Notes: generated by a model from the letters alone, not told the origin. 64,000 nt of DNA from Lachnospiraceae bacterium (GCA_017482005.1 JAFUOI010000001.1:124001-188000), one strand, 5' to 3'. Counted from the stretch's first letter, positions 33,614 through 43,536 are shown. Numbers and translations: made by a program.

Positions 33614-34426
33614 ATGAATTCGCCCAAAAAAAGAAAAGAAAAAGTTCTGAAATTCCTTTTGATGTTTTTTTCACTGACGTCAATTATTCTTTTGGGGTGT
33701 CTGGCGGTTTGGTATGTGCAATATAAAAACCAGGTGCGGCAAAATGAACAGTTGGCAAAAATACATGAGGACAGCAGGCAGGGGATTTTGTCATTTCCTG
33801 AAGGGGAAACAGTGGTTGTTATAGAACCGGAGGATAACCGGTCAGAGAAACTGTCGGAAGAGAATCCGGATTATGTCGGATGGATTACGGCAGAGGGGAC
33901 AAGGATTGATTGTCCGGTGGTCAGCAGAGATAACAGCTTTTATCTGACGCATGATTTTTACGGTGAGAAAAACAGACACGGCGCCATCTTTTTGGATGCA
34001 TCTTGTGCCGCCGGGGATCAAAATCTTTTGCTTCACGGTCACAATATGAAAGACGGCACCATGTTTGCAGGGTTAAAGGAATATAAGAAAAAAGATTTTC
34101 GAAAAAGTAACGGAACGATTTTTTTTGAAATCGCAAATGAATACAGGAAATATACGGTATTTGCAGCTGCCCGCATTGATTTGACGCAGGAGGATTTTTT
34201 TCATTACGAGAAATTGCCGCAGAATCAGGAAGATATGAATGCGTATTTGAAGGGGATAAAAGAAAATGCAGTCTGGTACGATGCGGATGCAATGAATAAG
34301 TTTGATTGGAAAACAACATATATGCTTGTCCTGTCGACATGCGAGTATGGGACGGCAGATGAGAGATTCATAGTTGTTGCGGAATGTAAGCGGAAACAGG
34401 AGGAAACACAGCGTGAAGAGCAATAA
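33614..34426 (+). CDS. Class B-like sortase
   Basis: A 270-residue membrane-anchored transpeptidase. Residues 11-36 form an N-terminal signal anchor (VLKFLLMFFSLTSIILLGCLAVWYVQY). The catalytic parts are LLLHGHNMKDGTMF with His143, LVLSTCEYGTADERFIVVAE with Cys243 and Arg251. The GHNMKDGTMF block and the helical insertion before the Cys are class B features. The last 14 bases overlap the start of the giant surface protein, which ends in an LVKTG-type anchor, so that protein is the obvious substrate. Class B enzymes usually take NP(Q/K)TN motifs, so the pair is atypical. Confidence 0.88.
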   Translation: MNSPKKRKEKVLKFLLMFFSLTSIILLGCLAVWYVQYKNQVRQNEQLAKIHEDSRQGILSFPEGETVVVIEPEDNRSEKLSEENPDYVGWITAEGTRIDCPVVSRDNSFYLTHDFYGEKNRHGAIFLDASCAAGDQNLLLHGHNMKDGTMFAGLKEYKKKDFRKSNGTIFFEIANEYRKYTVFAAARIDLTQEDFFHYEKLPQNQEDMNAYLKGIKENAVWYDADAMNKFDWKTTYMLVLSTCEYGTADERFIVVAECKRKQEETQREEQ

Positions 34427-37400
34427 GTGGATGAAAATGAAAAAAAGATGGATGTCAGCACTGATGGCGATGCTTCTTGCGACGCAGATGGTTGCGGGAA
34501 GTGTGCCTGCAATGGCGGACAATGCGGTCAGTGGGAACGGAATAAAACAAGCTCAGGCAGAAGATGTTGCCCGCGAAACAGTGACCTATAATTCGTTGGA
34601 AGACTATCTGACGGATGTTACCATTATGGATAAAAGTTTTAAAGAAAAATGGGAGGGTGACGTAGTGCTCAACCAGGGGACGGAGATCGGTATCGATATC
34701 CGTTTTACTCTTCCGCCGGAAGGTGAGCTTACGTTGACGGAGGAAAACTGCTTCTTTACCTATAATCTCGGGAACGTTGTAGCAGTAAAAGACGGAGTTC
34801 ACAATGGAGAAGAAGCGCTTGATCTTGAATCGCTGGCACAGGCCAACGGATCTAAAATGACGGGAGATGTTTCCAATCTTGCAGGTAATAAGGTGGGAAC
34901 CTATGTCCTTGGCAACGACGGTATCGTGACAATGGATTTTACCTATGCGATAGAACATGATCTTTTGACGACGGTATATTCTATGCCGGGATTCTTCCGG
35001 TTCAACTGCGCACTCAATGAGGATGCTTTTGAGGAAGATAAGGCTGAGTATGTGTTGAAATTTTCGACATCAAATAATGCTGTAAATCCGACAGTTACGG
35101 TGGATGACAAGCCGTATCTTGACCGTGGTATAAATGTGACGAAAACCGGTGGCGAGGTTGATCTGGACAATCACACGGTGGCATATACAATTACAGTAGA
35201 AAATACGGGAACCGAGCCGGTAAGTAATTTGACGGTTCATGATATTATGGGCGGTAGTCTGTCCTATGACAATGTAAATACTTCTCTGCCGGGCGGGGTG
35301 AGCGCAGTTACAAATGCAAATGGTGTGGATTTTGAGATCGCTTCCGTTGCAGGGGGGGATACTGTAACCATCACATATTATGCAAAAATTGCTGACAGCG
35401 CATATGACGGAAACAGCGGAAATCTCGGTAATAAGCTGACAGCGACGGTAGAAAAAGACAGTAAGGACCGTCCGATTTACATTACAGAAGATGAAAAGAC
35501 AGAAACGCCGACGGTAACTGCGAACATTAATAAGGATGTGGTGCAGAAAGGCGGTGTAAATAACGGGGATGGAACTGTTACATGGACAATCCGTGTCAAT
35601 CAGGGAAGTACGCCTTATGATATCAGTGGGCTGGAAATAAAGGATACGCTTGCGCAATCTCCGACGGCGCAGTCTTTTGCCGGTGATATTGTGATTACAA
35701 ACGACAGAACATCGGAGGTGCTTGCTACTATTCCGCAACCGGGCATCGGTGCAACCGGGTTTGATTATACTTTCCCGGATACCGGAACTCCGATTACAGA
35801 TTCTTTTACAATTCAATATACGACAAATACGGATCAGAATTTCATCGGAGATATCACATTGGAAAATGAAGTAACGGCAACGGAAGACGGGGAAAGTACG
35901 CCGATTGATACAGAGATCGGAACGGTTTCGGACAAGCAGTCTTTCCTTTCAAAGAGAGCCATTGCCTATGATGATGCGGATGAATATAAGTTTGTGGATC
36001 CGGCTGTGACGGGTGAGACGGCGGATGTGCGTATGCGCTGGGAGTCGGTGATAGAGATTCCTAATCCGGTTCCGGTAGATCCGGGTGTGACATTAACTTA
36101 TGAGGACACTATAAATCCTTGGATGGATAATCTGGATAATTTTGTGCTGGATGGCTCAGATGTAGCAGTTGCAGTTAAGATAAAGAACGGAGCGGATCTT
36201 ACTGCAGGAGCGGATTATACTCTTACGACAAATTCGCAGGACTACGGGGATTCCTTTAAGGTGGAGTTTGATAATGACTTTTTACAGACATATCAGGGTG
36301 AGAAAATTGTCATTGCATATGAGACCATCGGTAATATGGATGGTTTAAAAACGCAGACTTTTACAAACCATGCCAATGCGAAACTCGGCCCTGCCACAGA
36401 GACGGTGTCTGCTTCAAGAACCATTGAAGTGGAGACAGATGAGACCTATGTGGAGAAGGCGGTTTCTTCTGTGAATTCCAAAGAACATAGTGTTACCTGG
36501 TGTGTAGTAATTAACAGCAATGACTGGAACAGTATTTCCACAAAGAAAAACTGGAAGAATGTGAAGCTGACGGATGTTGTGGAAAATATGGGATTTTACG
36601 GATATAAATCGGGTTCCGACGATTGGCAGGGATCGGTTTTCATTCAGAATGGGTCTTCCTTTACCTATCGCTTGAATGCAGATGGAATTACCACGTCATC
36701 GACGCCGAAGGATGCTTCGGGAAATTATACGACAACAATGGAGTTTGATCTTTCGAAAGCAGAAAGAATACAGAATTGGCCGGGAATCACCTATCCGGAT
36801 CATTTGACATCCATTAAGGACACAGACGCAGTAAGGGTGTATTACACCACTGTGCTGGATGAAGAGGATTTTGCAAAATACAATTGTGATACAACCTACA
36901 GCAATGAAGTTACATTCGAGGGTACGGATGCCGACAATGATCTGGAGTACACAGACAGTGCGGAAACAACCGCAACTATGGAGCAGAAGGTTATTGATAA
37001 GGCTGATGGAGTGGCAGATTCTTTGGACGGAAGAAAGCTTCATTATTCCATTGATATCAATCCGGATGCATTGAAGTTATCGAAAGCTGAGTACAATTGT
37101 TACAGAGTGGAGGATCAGCTTCCGGAAGAACTTCTCTATGTGGCAGACTCCATGCAGGTGATTAATACAAAAACAGGAACAGCGCTTGCTGTGGATGAGG
37201 ATGTAGACGGTCTTGTGGATGGCTCGCATTATGAATTCCGGATCGAAGGCCAGACTTTGATTCTTATGGTGCCGGATGAAACAGCGCTGACCATGAAATA
37301 TGAGGTGTATACGCTCGGACAGAAGGGCAGTACATATACCTATGTCAATTCGGTTGTGATACCGGAGCCGTATGTGGAGGAGGTGTCTTTTGATAAATCG

Positions 37401-40400
37401 GATACCTCTCGTTTGATTGCCGGTACCAATGCAGGTCTTAGCGGAAGTATAGTGTTCTATATCGATAAAGTAAATGCTAATATTCCTTCTAAGAGATTGG
37501 CCGGAGCAAAGTTTAAGGCGGTAGAGTATGAGTATAACAGTGGTTTGTCGTCATGGGTAGCCAGCGGGAAGACGTTTTATGCTACGACAGGTGCTACGGG
37601 AGTTATCAACAGTTTTGATGATTTCCGCCTTGAATCGGACGATGGCAGCAGAATTGCGCAGAATAGAATTTATGAAATATCAGAGGTAAGTGCACCGGAC
37701 GGTTATGCAAAAACTTCGAAAGTATACAAAATTCTGGTTATTGATGAGACGGCCGGGGATGCGCCTTCGGAAGAGGCGATTGCGAACCTTCCGGCGGATA
37801 CCGTGATTGCAATGGCGGGGCTTCGCTATGTGTATGAAAATACACCGCAGAATAATATTAAGATTTATAAACAATATTATGATGCGCAAGGCGATCAGAT
37901 TACGGATTTGGAAGATTTGGCTGAGAGAGCCAAGATACATATTTACAAAGGAAACTATACACTGGAACAGTGTGAAAATGACGTTCCGACAGAGGATTTG
38001 ACGGTTGCTGCGACAGCGGAAGGATTGGGAATCGGCAGCACGATGACCAAAAATGAGGAGGGAGAAGTGTACTCTCTTCAGAATTTGCCGGCAGATACGT
38101 ATACTGTATACGAAAAAACTGCTCCGGCGGGATATCAGCTGCTTGATAAGGTGTATCATTTTACGGTTCTTGCGGACGGAACCATCCGTGTGGGAGACGA
38201 GGCTGTAAGCAGTGCCCATACATCCATGATAATTGAAAATAAGCAGATTCAGCCGCTGGATAACAGACTGGAGATTGATAAAACTTATTATGACTATGCA
38301 GATGCGGTAATTGCAGATGTGGAAGAGGAGGCGCAGGCGGTCTTCTATATCCGGAAAACCCATGATAAAGACGGAAATGCCGTTGCGGAGGAAGCAGTAA
38401 AGATGAGCAACCATGCTTCCGAAGGAAAGATTTATTTCGCGGAAGATTTGGAACCTGGTACGTATGAAGTGACGGAGAAAGCGTCGGATATTTATGATCA
38501 GGATGAAGTGTTACCGCTTACGGTTACTGTCAGTGCAGACGGAAAGCTTACGGTTTCTTCTGCGGTTGCGCTCGGAAGCAAAGTTACAGAAAACGGAACA
38601 ACAGAAGTAGAGGTTGCTCTTAAGAATGAAATGAAAAATCCGGTAAATAAACTGGAGATTCGTAAGCAGTATAAAGATCCGGACGGGGCACTGTACACTG
38701 ATGTTGAAAAGGCGGCGCCGAACGGAGATTTGGTGACGATTCATACATACAAAGCCGGTACGAAATTTGTTCTGGAAAAGAAAAATGCTTCGGATGTATA
38801 TGAGGAGGTAATCGGAACTCCGATTGAATTGGAGCTGGATCCGGTAAGTAAAGATGCAGTTGTAGCAACGCTGGAAAACCTGGAACCGGGAGCGTATCGA
38901 ATTACCGAGACACAGACACCGGATACTTTCTTTGTGGCAGCACCGGTAGAGTTTGTTGTGACAGAGGATTATCATATTGAGTATAGTACGACCAAAAAGC
39001 TGGAGCAGACCATTAATATTGTGAATCAGCAGTATGAGAATGCTCCGTGTCGTATTCAGTTTATAAAAAGCTACGTGGACCAGGACGGAAAGGAAGTGTC
39101 CGACGAGCTTCCGACCATTATTTATTCAACGACGGAATCAAATGTAGAGAGTGTGACATCTGGAACATATGATTCGGGTGAAACTGTATTGTATAAGACT
39201 CTTCCTGCAAATGGTATACTTGAAGAACTTAATGCTGCCGGAGATTACTTCTTCAAAGAGATTAAGGGAAAAGACGGTTATCAGCTGTTTGCAGGTTGCG
39301 TAAAGGTGACAATTGAGGTTATCGTATCTGATGCGCAGGTTAAGGAGGTATCCTATACAGGAGTCGCATCGGAAAATCCGATTGTTGACTGGGAGTACGC
39401 AGATGCGGATAAGGATAGTGTGACGATTCAGGTAGAGAACCTTCCGAATACAAATCAGTTGACACTGACCAAAAAATATTATCAGGTTGATGGTACAACA
39501 GAGATTGCTTACGGTGATCTTACAGAGTATGCGGAGTTTACTTTGTATCGCAAAAACAGCGAGAGTGCACCGGATACTTCTTATGTAAAAATGGCAGCGA
39601 AGCTGAATGATGCGGCTAAGAACGCGGGAACGTATGTGATATCAGGGCTGAATCCGGGATATTACAAATTGGAAGAGACCAAGGTTCCGGCCGGATTTGC
39701 CGGTGCAGATGCACTTTGTTTTGAAGTGAATGAAACGTATGAGGTGGTAAATGCATCTACAGTTTCTGCAGACGGAACAAAGACGGCGATTACGCTTACG
39801 GGATCGTCTGTAGCGGGTGGAAAGACATATACATACACCGCAAAGAATATAAAACTGTCAAACCGTTTCGTGATTGAAAAATCGTTTGTGGATTATTCCG
39901 GAAATGCAATTGTAACACCTCCGGATCCGGCGAGTGTGTCTTTTGCCGTGACCGGAATCAGCCCGACTTCTTACAGCGGAACGATGACTTATGTGCCTGC
40001 AGAGGAAGTATACGAAATCAAGGATCTTCCGGATGGAACCTATAAGGTGACAGAGGCAGCACCGACAGGATTTGCCGCTGCAAAAGATATCCGTCTGAAA
40101 GTAAGCAACGGAAAAATATATGCGCTTTATACCGGTACGGTGGCTGCGGATTGTGTGATCGGTGGTAATAATACAACTGCGGTATCTGCAAAGGTGACCA
40201 ATCATCCTATGACCAATAAGCTTGAAGTCAGAAAGAGTTATCTTGCTGCAGACGGTACTCCGCTTGCGCTAAATTCACTTCCGGATTGGGCCGTGTTCTA
40301 TATTGAAAAAGCGGACGGAACAAGAGTCGGAACGATGCTTCGAAGTGCCGTAACCTATACATACGGAAAACTGGAGCCGGGAAATTACCGGATTCGTGAA

Positions 40401-42677
40401 GAAGTGCCGACGGGATTTGAACCTCCGGCGGGATGGACAGGAGCGATCAAGCCGTTTGTAGTCAGTGCGGATTACAAAATAACAGGACTGACTTCGCCGG
40501 ATGCACATGAAGTGTCAGTGGATGTTGAAAACAAGAGAATGCCAAACCGCTTTGTTCTGACCAAAACATACAGGGATGCGGAAGGCGGAGAAATTCTGGC
40601 GTCTTCAATTGCCAATAAGGCACAGTTTACGGTAAAGAAGGCAGGAATAGATTACTGTCCTGTGAACTATGATAGCGGAACCAATTTGTATACAGTAGAA
40701 AATCTTCTCCCGGGAACATACGAGATAGAAGAGACATATACGCCGGATGGATTCGAAAAGGCCGGTAATATCAAGCTTGTTGTATCGGAAGACGGAAAGA
40801 TCCGTGCTACGTATCTTGGAACTGACGGTGCCTATGCGGGTGGTGCGGCCGCACTTGTTACAGGTGGTAGTCTTGTGAACAGAGCTCTTTCGGCAAGTAT
40901 TATGATCCGTAAAAGTTATGAAAAAGACGGTGCTCCGATGTCGTATTCTGATGTTAGGGAGTATGCAAAATTCTCTCTGTATAAGAATAAGGGAGCAGCG
41001 AATGAGCAGAATGTCAGTTCAAAAGTGATAGAGGTAGATGTGAAAAAAGGAAGCTACCGGATTATCGATCTGACACCGGGAACATATACCCTGACGGAAG
41101 AGAAGAATACCTATTTTAAGACAGTGGGAGATATCATTTTTACGGTTTCGACGGGCGGTGTGATTACCGGTCTTACCGGAGCGACCAAAACAGATGCTTA
41201 TACGTATGTATTAGACTTTAATAACGTACATAAAGCGAACAAAATTGTTATAAATAAGAAGTATTACGATTATACCGATACTCTTGTGGCGGATGTTTCC
41301 GGTTTGCCGGAGAGTGCGTTGGCACAGTTTGAGTTGTATCGCATTGAAGGAAGTAGCCGTGTGAAAGTAGATGCGGTGGATGCAAGTGATATTACAGCCG
41401 GAATTTATGAGATAAAAGATATTCCTGCGGGCAATTATGAAATCAAAGAAGTTGCGGGCGAGAATTATAAGCCGCTTGAGCAGCCGGTTACATTTACGGT
41501 TGATGACGATTGGAATGTTTCCTTTGATGCATCGGCAGATCCTTATGTGGACTTGACCCAGGCGACCGGTAATGATGCGGAGCAGACGGTGACTGTTTCC
41601 AACTACAAGGGCAATGTCTTCACGATAGACAAAACGTTCTATGATTGGAAAGAGAATGAGGTGGATGACACTGCAACGTTCCGTTTGTGGAAGGTGAAAG
41701 ATCCGCTGTTTGTACCCGGTAACAGCAGCCCTATCGGTGTGTCTGATAATACGATTTCGGGTAATACGGTAGAACCATCGGGTTATGGCTTTGCGGTCGG
41801 AACAGATGGGAAATATGTGGTGAAAAATCTTCCGCAGGGAAAATATGCGGTTACGGAAGATTCTAATGAGATCTACGAAACACCATATGCAGGTTGGTAT
41901 GTGTATTTTGAAGTAGACGCGACCGGAAAGATAAAAGATGTTGCAGCATATTATGATAATGCAGTGTGGCCGATGATGGTATCGACGGAGTATCTGGAAG
42001 ACGCTTCGAGTTCTGAAGAATCAAAAGGCGTTGTTGTTACTCTGAAAAATAAGCGCAAAAAGGGTGCCAACCAGCTTAAAGTGACCAAAAAGTATATGAA
42101 TGCGGACGGTAAGGATGTTACAACAGATGATATGCTTTCCGAAACACAGTTTGCCCTTGTAAAACAGGATGGAACAAAGATAGCTCTCAGCTATGATGAA
42201 ACGCTGAAAGTATACAAAGCGGTCAATATACCGGAAGGCAGTTATGCGTTGACAGAGACAAAGCATGTGAAGGGATATGAGACAAAAGCGACGGTGGCTG
42301 TGAAGGTAGACGGGGATGCGATGATATCACTTTCCTATGTGGGAGATGTGAAGGATTGCGAGATGTCGGGTAGCGGAACTTCAGATGCAAAAGTGACAAT
42401 TTATAACAGACAGGAGTCGGATGAGCCGAAAGATTCTGATGATCCGGATGAGCCGGAGGATTCCGAAGATCCGGACGAACCGGATGGCTCCGGTAATCCG
42501 GGAGAACCGGGTGAACCGCCGACAACAAGTTCTGCGGATAAGTCAGGCGATCCGCCTAAGCTTGTAAAAACAGGTGATTCAATGCCTATAGTACCGATTG
42601 CGGCCGGCGCGATTGTTTCGCTTATACTTGCGGCAGTTTGTGCGTGGTTGTTGAGAAAGAACCGTAGAGAGTCGTAG
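34413..42677 (+). CDS. Giant LVKTG-anchored Cna-B-like surface protein (2754 aa)
   Basis: A cell-wall-anchored surface protein. Signal peptide: KKRWMSALMAMLLATQMVAGSVPAMA, cleaved near residue 36. Residues about 50-1000 look like adhesin-type beta domains (DUF11/collagen-binding-like: NTGTEPVSNLTVHDIMGG; GVTLTYEDTINPW). One SpaA-like domain (GSIVFYIDKVN..LAGAKFKAVE) precedes about twelve diverged repeats with K-Y-x-D and ..PG.Y.I.E signatures, typical of isopeptide-forming SpaA/Cna-B modules. Then a Pro/Glu/Asp/Ser-rich wall-spanning region, LVKTGD, a hydrophobic segment (VPIAAGAIVSLILAAVCAWLL) and RKNRRES. I used the GTG at 34413, 8 nt after AGGAGGA; it overlaps the sortase. Likely a long fibrous adhesin. 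Confidence 0.88.
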   Translation: MKSNKWMKMKKRWMSALMAMLLATQMVAGSVPAMADNAVSGNGIKQAQAEDVARETVTYNSLEDYLTDVTIMDKSFKEKWEGDVVLNQGTEIGIDIRFTLPPEGELTLTEENCFFTYNLGNVVAVKDGVHNGEEALDLESLAQANGSKMTGDVSNLAGNKVGTYVLGNDGIVTMDFTYAIEHDLLTTVYSMPGFFRFNCALNEDAFEEDKAEYVLKFSTSNNAVNPTVTVDDKPYLDRGINVTKTGGEVDLDNHTVAYTITVENTGTEPVSNLTVHDIMGGSLSYDNVNTSLPGGVSAVTNANGVDFEIASVAGGDTVTITYYAKIADSAYDGNSGNLGNKLTATVEKDSKDRPIYITEDEKTETPTVTANINKDVVQKGGVNNGDGTVTWTIRVNQGSTPYDISGLEIKDTLAQSPTAQSFAGDIVITNDRTSEVLATIPQPGIGATGFDYTFPDTGTPITDSFTIQYTTNTDQNFIGDITLENEVTATEDGESTPIDTEIGTVSDKQSFLSKRAIAYDDADEYKFVDPAVTGETADVRMRWESVIEIPNPVPVDPGVTLTYEDTINPWMDNLDNFVLDGSDVAVAVKIKNGADLTAGADYTLTTNSQDYGDSFKVEFDNDFLQTYQGEKIVIAYETIGNMDGLKTQTFTNHANAKLGPATETVSASRTIEVETDETYVEKAVSSVNSKEHSVTWCVVINSNDWNSISTKKNWKNVKLTDVVENMGFYGYKSGSDDWQGSVFIQNGSSFTYRLNADGITTSSTPKDASGNYTTTMEFDLSKAERIQNWPGITYPDHLTSIKDTDAVRVYYTTVLDEEDFAKYNCDTTYSNEVTFEGTDADNDLEYTDSAETTATMEQKVIDKADGVADSLDGRKLHYSIDINPDALKLSKAEYNCYRVEDQLPEELLYVADSMQVINTKTGTALAVDEDVDGLVDGSHYEFRIEGQTLILMVPDETALTMKYEVYTLGQKGSTYTYVNSVVIPEPYVEEVSFDKSDTSRLIAGTNAGLSGSIVFYIDKVNANIPSKRLAGAKFKAVEYEYNSGLSSWVASGKTFYATTGATGVINSFDDFRLESDDGSRIAQNRIYEISEVSAPDGYAKTSKVYKILVIDETAGDAPSEEAIANLPADTVIAMAGLRYVYENTPQNNIKIYKQYYDAQGDQITDLEDLAERAKIHIYKGNYTLEQCENDVPTEDLTVAATAEGLGIGSTMTKNEEGEVYSLQNLPADTYTVYEKTAPAGYQLLDKVYHFTVLADGTIRVGDEAVSSAHTSMIIENKQIQPLDNRLEIDKTYYDYADAVIADVEEEAQAVFYIRKTHDKDGNAVAEEAVKMSNHASEGKIYFAEDLEPGTYEVTEKASDIYDQDEVLPLTVTVSADGKLTVSSAVALGSKVTENGTTEVEVALKNEMKNPVNKLEIRKQYKDPDGALYTDVEKAAPNGDLVTIHTYKAGTKFVLEKKNASDVYEEVIGTPIELELDPVSKDAVVATLENLEPGAYRITETQTPDTFFVAAPVEFVVTEDYHIEYSTTKKLEQTINIVNQQYENAPCRIQFIKSYVDQDGKEVSDELPTIIYSTTESNVESVTSGTYDSGETVLYKTLPANGILEELNAAGDYFFKEIKGKDGYQLFAGCVKVTIEVIVSDAQVKEVSYTGVASENPIVDWEYADADKDSVTIQVENLPNTNQLTLTKKYYQVDGTTEIAYGDLTEYAEFTLYRKNSESAPDTSYVKMAAKLNDAAKNAGTYVISGLNPGYYKLEETKVPAGFAGADALCFEVNETYEVVNASTVSADGTKTAITLTGSSVAGGKTYTYTAKNIKLSNRFVIEKSFVDYSGNAIVTPPDPASVSFAVTGISPTSYSGTMTYVPAEEVYEIKDLPDGTYKVTEAAPTGFAAAKDIRLKVSNGKIYALYTGTVAADCVIGGNNTTAVSAKVTNHPMTNKLEVRKSYLAADGTPLALNSLPDWAVFYIEKADGTRVGTMLRSAVTYTYGKLEPGNYRIREEVPTGFEPPAGWTGAIKPFVVSADYKITGLTSPDAHEVSVDVENKRMPNRFVLTKTYRDAEGGEILASSIANKAQFTVKKAGIDYCPVNYDSGTNLYTVENLLPGTYEIEETYTPDGFEKAGNIKLVVSEDGKIRATYLGTDGAYAGGAAALVTGGSLVNRALSASIMIRKSYEKDGAPMSYSDVREYAKFSLYKNKGAANEQNVSSKVIEVDVKKGSYRIIDLTPGTYTLTEEKNTYFKTVGDIIFTVSTGGVITGLTGATKTDAYTYVLDFNNVHKANKIVINKKYYDYTDTLVADVSGLPESALAQFELYRIEGSSRVKVDAVDASDITAGIYEIKDIPAGNYEIKEVAGENYKPLEQPVTFTVDDDWNVSFDASADPYVDLTQATGNDAEQTVTVSNYKGNVFTIDKTFYDWKENEVDDTATFRLWKVKDPLFVPGNSSPIGVSDNTISGNTVEPSGYGFAVGTDGKYVVKNLPQGKYAVTEDSNEIYETPYAGWYVYFEVDATGKIKDVAAYYDNAVWPMMVSTEYLEDASSSEESKGVVVTLKNKRKKGANQLKVTKKYMNADGKDVTTDDMLSETQFALVKQDGTKIALSYDETLKVYKAVNIPEGSYALTETKHVKGYETKATVAVKVDGDAMISLSYVGDVKDCEMSGSGTSDAKVTIYNRQESDEPKDSDDPDEPEDSEDPDEPDGSGNPGEPGEPPTTSSADKSGDPPKLVKTGDSMPIVPIAAGAIVSLILAAVCAWLLRKNRRES
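37850..42420 (+). repeat. About twelve diverged tandem protein repeats
   Basis: Units of roughly 110-150 codons begin near 37851, 38260, 38646, 39048, 39448, 39859, 40213, 40543, 40892, 41239, 41613 and 42069. Each starts like N(K/R)LEI.K.YYD.DG, contains an AQF.LY.K strand, then LEPGTY.I.E and F.V..DG.I. DNA identity between units is low, so they are old duplications. Confidence 0.75.
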
Positions 42678-42770
42678 ACGGCAGCTCTTAAAAATATGTT
42701 ATTATAATTTTATAGAAAGGACAAAGGCAGGGGAGTCTGTCCAATGTCATTTAGTTAAGATTCTATATGC

Positions 42771-42818
42771 AAAACCCGTTCATTTTCTTTAAATTTTCTT
42801 TAAATGAACGGGTTTTTG
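42771..42818 (+). terminator. Hairpin terminator after the giant surface protein
   Basis: AAAACCCGTTCATTT (42771-42785) pairs with AAATGAACGGGTTTT (42802-42816) and a T-tract follows. It lies 94 bp after the stop codon, inside the inverted-end element. Confidence 0.8.
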
Positions 42819-42888
42819 TTATTCCAAATCAAAGTATACTTCAATAAACTGAAAGAAATTTTTGCTCTCCTGTTGTATGTTGTACACT

Positions 42889-43187
42889 TTACGGTCGCAT
42901 ACATACTCTTTGCTAATTCGACCGTAATAATTCTTATGATTAGCAGTTGAAAATGTTATCTCTTAAAATTAAACCGTAAATTTCTATTTTCTTTACGGTT
43001 CCTTTCAAGAATATAACCATTGCAACCGTAAAATATAGAATAATCTACGGTCCAAAAACCCAACTTCCAGATAAAAACCGTAACAGCTTTTCATTATTAC
43101 GGACAAAGCAATCAAATTTTCCAAAATGCTCGTAATCGAATCGATATCTTACGGTCTTCTGCCATCAAAATGCAATCCTGACCGTAC
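42889..43187. repeat. Exact 52-bp periodic array of inverted TTACGGTC / GACCGTAA sites
   Basis: Sites read GACCGTAA/AACCGTAA-type at 42920, 42972, 43024, 43076, 43128 (degenerate, GCTCGTAA) and 43180: every step is exactly 52. Sites read TTACGGTC/TTACGGTT-type at 42889, (42941, degenerate TAGCAGTT), 42993, 43045, 43097 and 43149: again exactly 52. Sites facing each other are separated by 13 bases on one side and 23 on the other, in every unit, while the intervening sequences are unrelated and AT-rich. Centre-to-centre distances are 21 and 31 bp, close to two and three helical turns. No cas genes are near. Confidence 0.9.
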
Positions 43188-43441
43188 AAACAAGAAAATT
43201 CCTGCAAATACAGATAGCCATAATCATGTTAACAGTGTATTGTTTCGCTCTGTTTTCTCCAATCTTCACCAGGCTAACTAAATAAATCATATTTCGAACA
43301 AAAAAGAAGGGACAAATCCCAAGATTTGTCCCTTGACATAATACTTTTGACTCTAACTAAATGACAGGGGAGTCTGTCTTTGTCCTTTCTTATTATAGGA
43401 AGGAATAAAAATATATTGTAAAAAATGCTTGTAAAAATCCC

Positions 43442-43470
43442 TTGACGGAGCGCATTTCCTGTGATATATT
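43442..43470 (+). promoter_or_regulatory. Promoter of rpmG-secE-nusG
   Basis: TTGACG (43442-43447), 17 bp, TATATT (43465-43470): strong vegetative promoter 66 bp before rpmG and 52 bp outside the inverted-end element. Confidence 0.75.
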
Positions 43471-43536
43471 TGATTAGCGAGATGACATTAGGTCTTTTTT
43501 TTATGCTCAAAAAAGCGGTGAATGGAGGAAATAGAT

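Larger units (their letters stand above)
42715..43389. mobile_element. 675-bp gene-free element with inverted ends
   Basis: Left end GAAAGGACAAAGGCAG (42715-42730) plus TGTCATTTAGTTA (42745-42757); right end on the minus strand GAAAGGACAAAGACAG plus TGTCATTTAGTTA (43389-43354). Between these parts the ends carry GGGAGT in opposite sense, so CAGGGGAGTCTGTC reads the same way at both ends. TTATTATA occurs at 42699-42706 and 43390-43397 and could be a target duplication, although the left copy is 8 bp away from the arm. No open frame of note lies inside; it holds a hairpin (42771-42816), the 52-bp array (42889-43187) and a perfect 10-bp hairpin GGGACAAATC/GATTTGTCCC (43309-43332). A non-autonomous transposon (MITE) or a large non-coding RNA locus are both possible. 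Confidence 0.6.

Noticed and set aside
35070..35816. 248-codon and similar open frames antisense to the giant surface protein
   Set aside because: They follow from the codon bias of the sense gene and have no recognisable domains or ribosome sites.
42889..43187. CRISPR array
   Set aside because: The period is regular, but only 8-base sites are conserved, they alternate in orientation, and no cas gene or leader is present.
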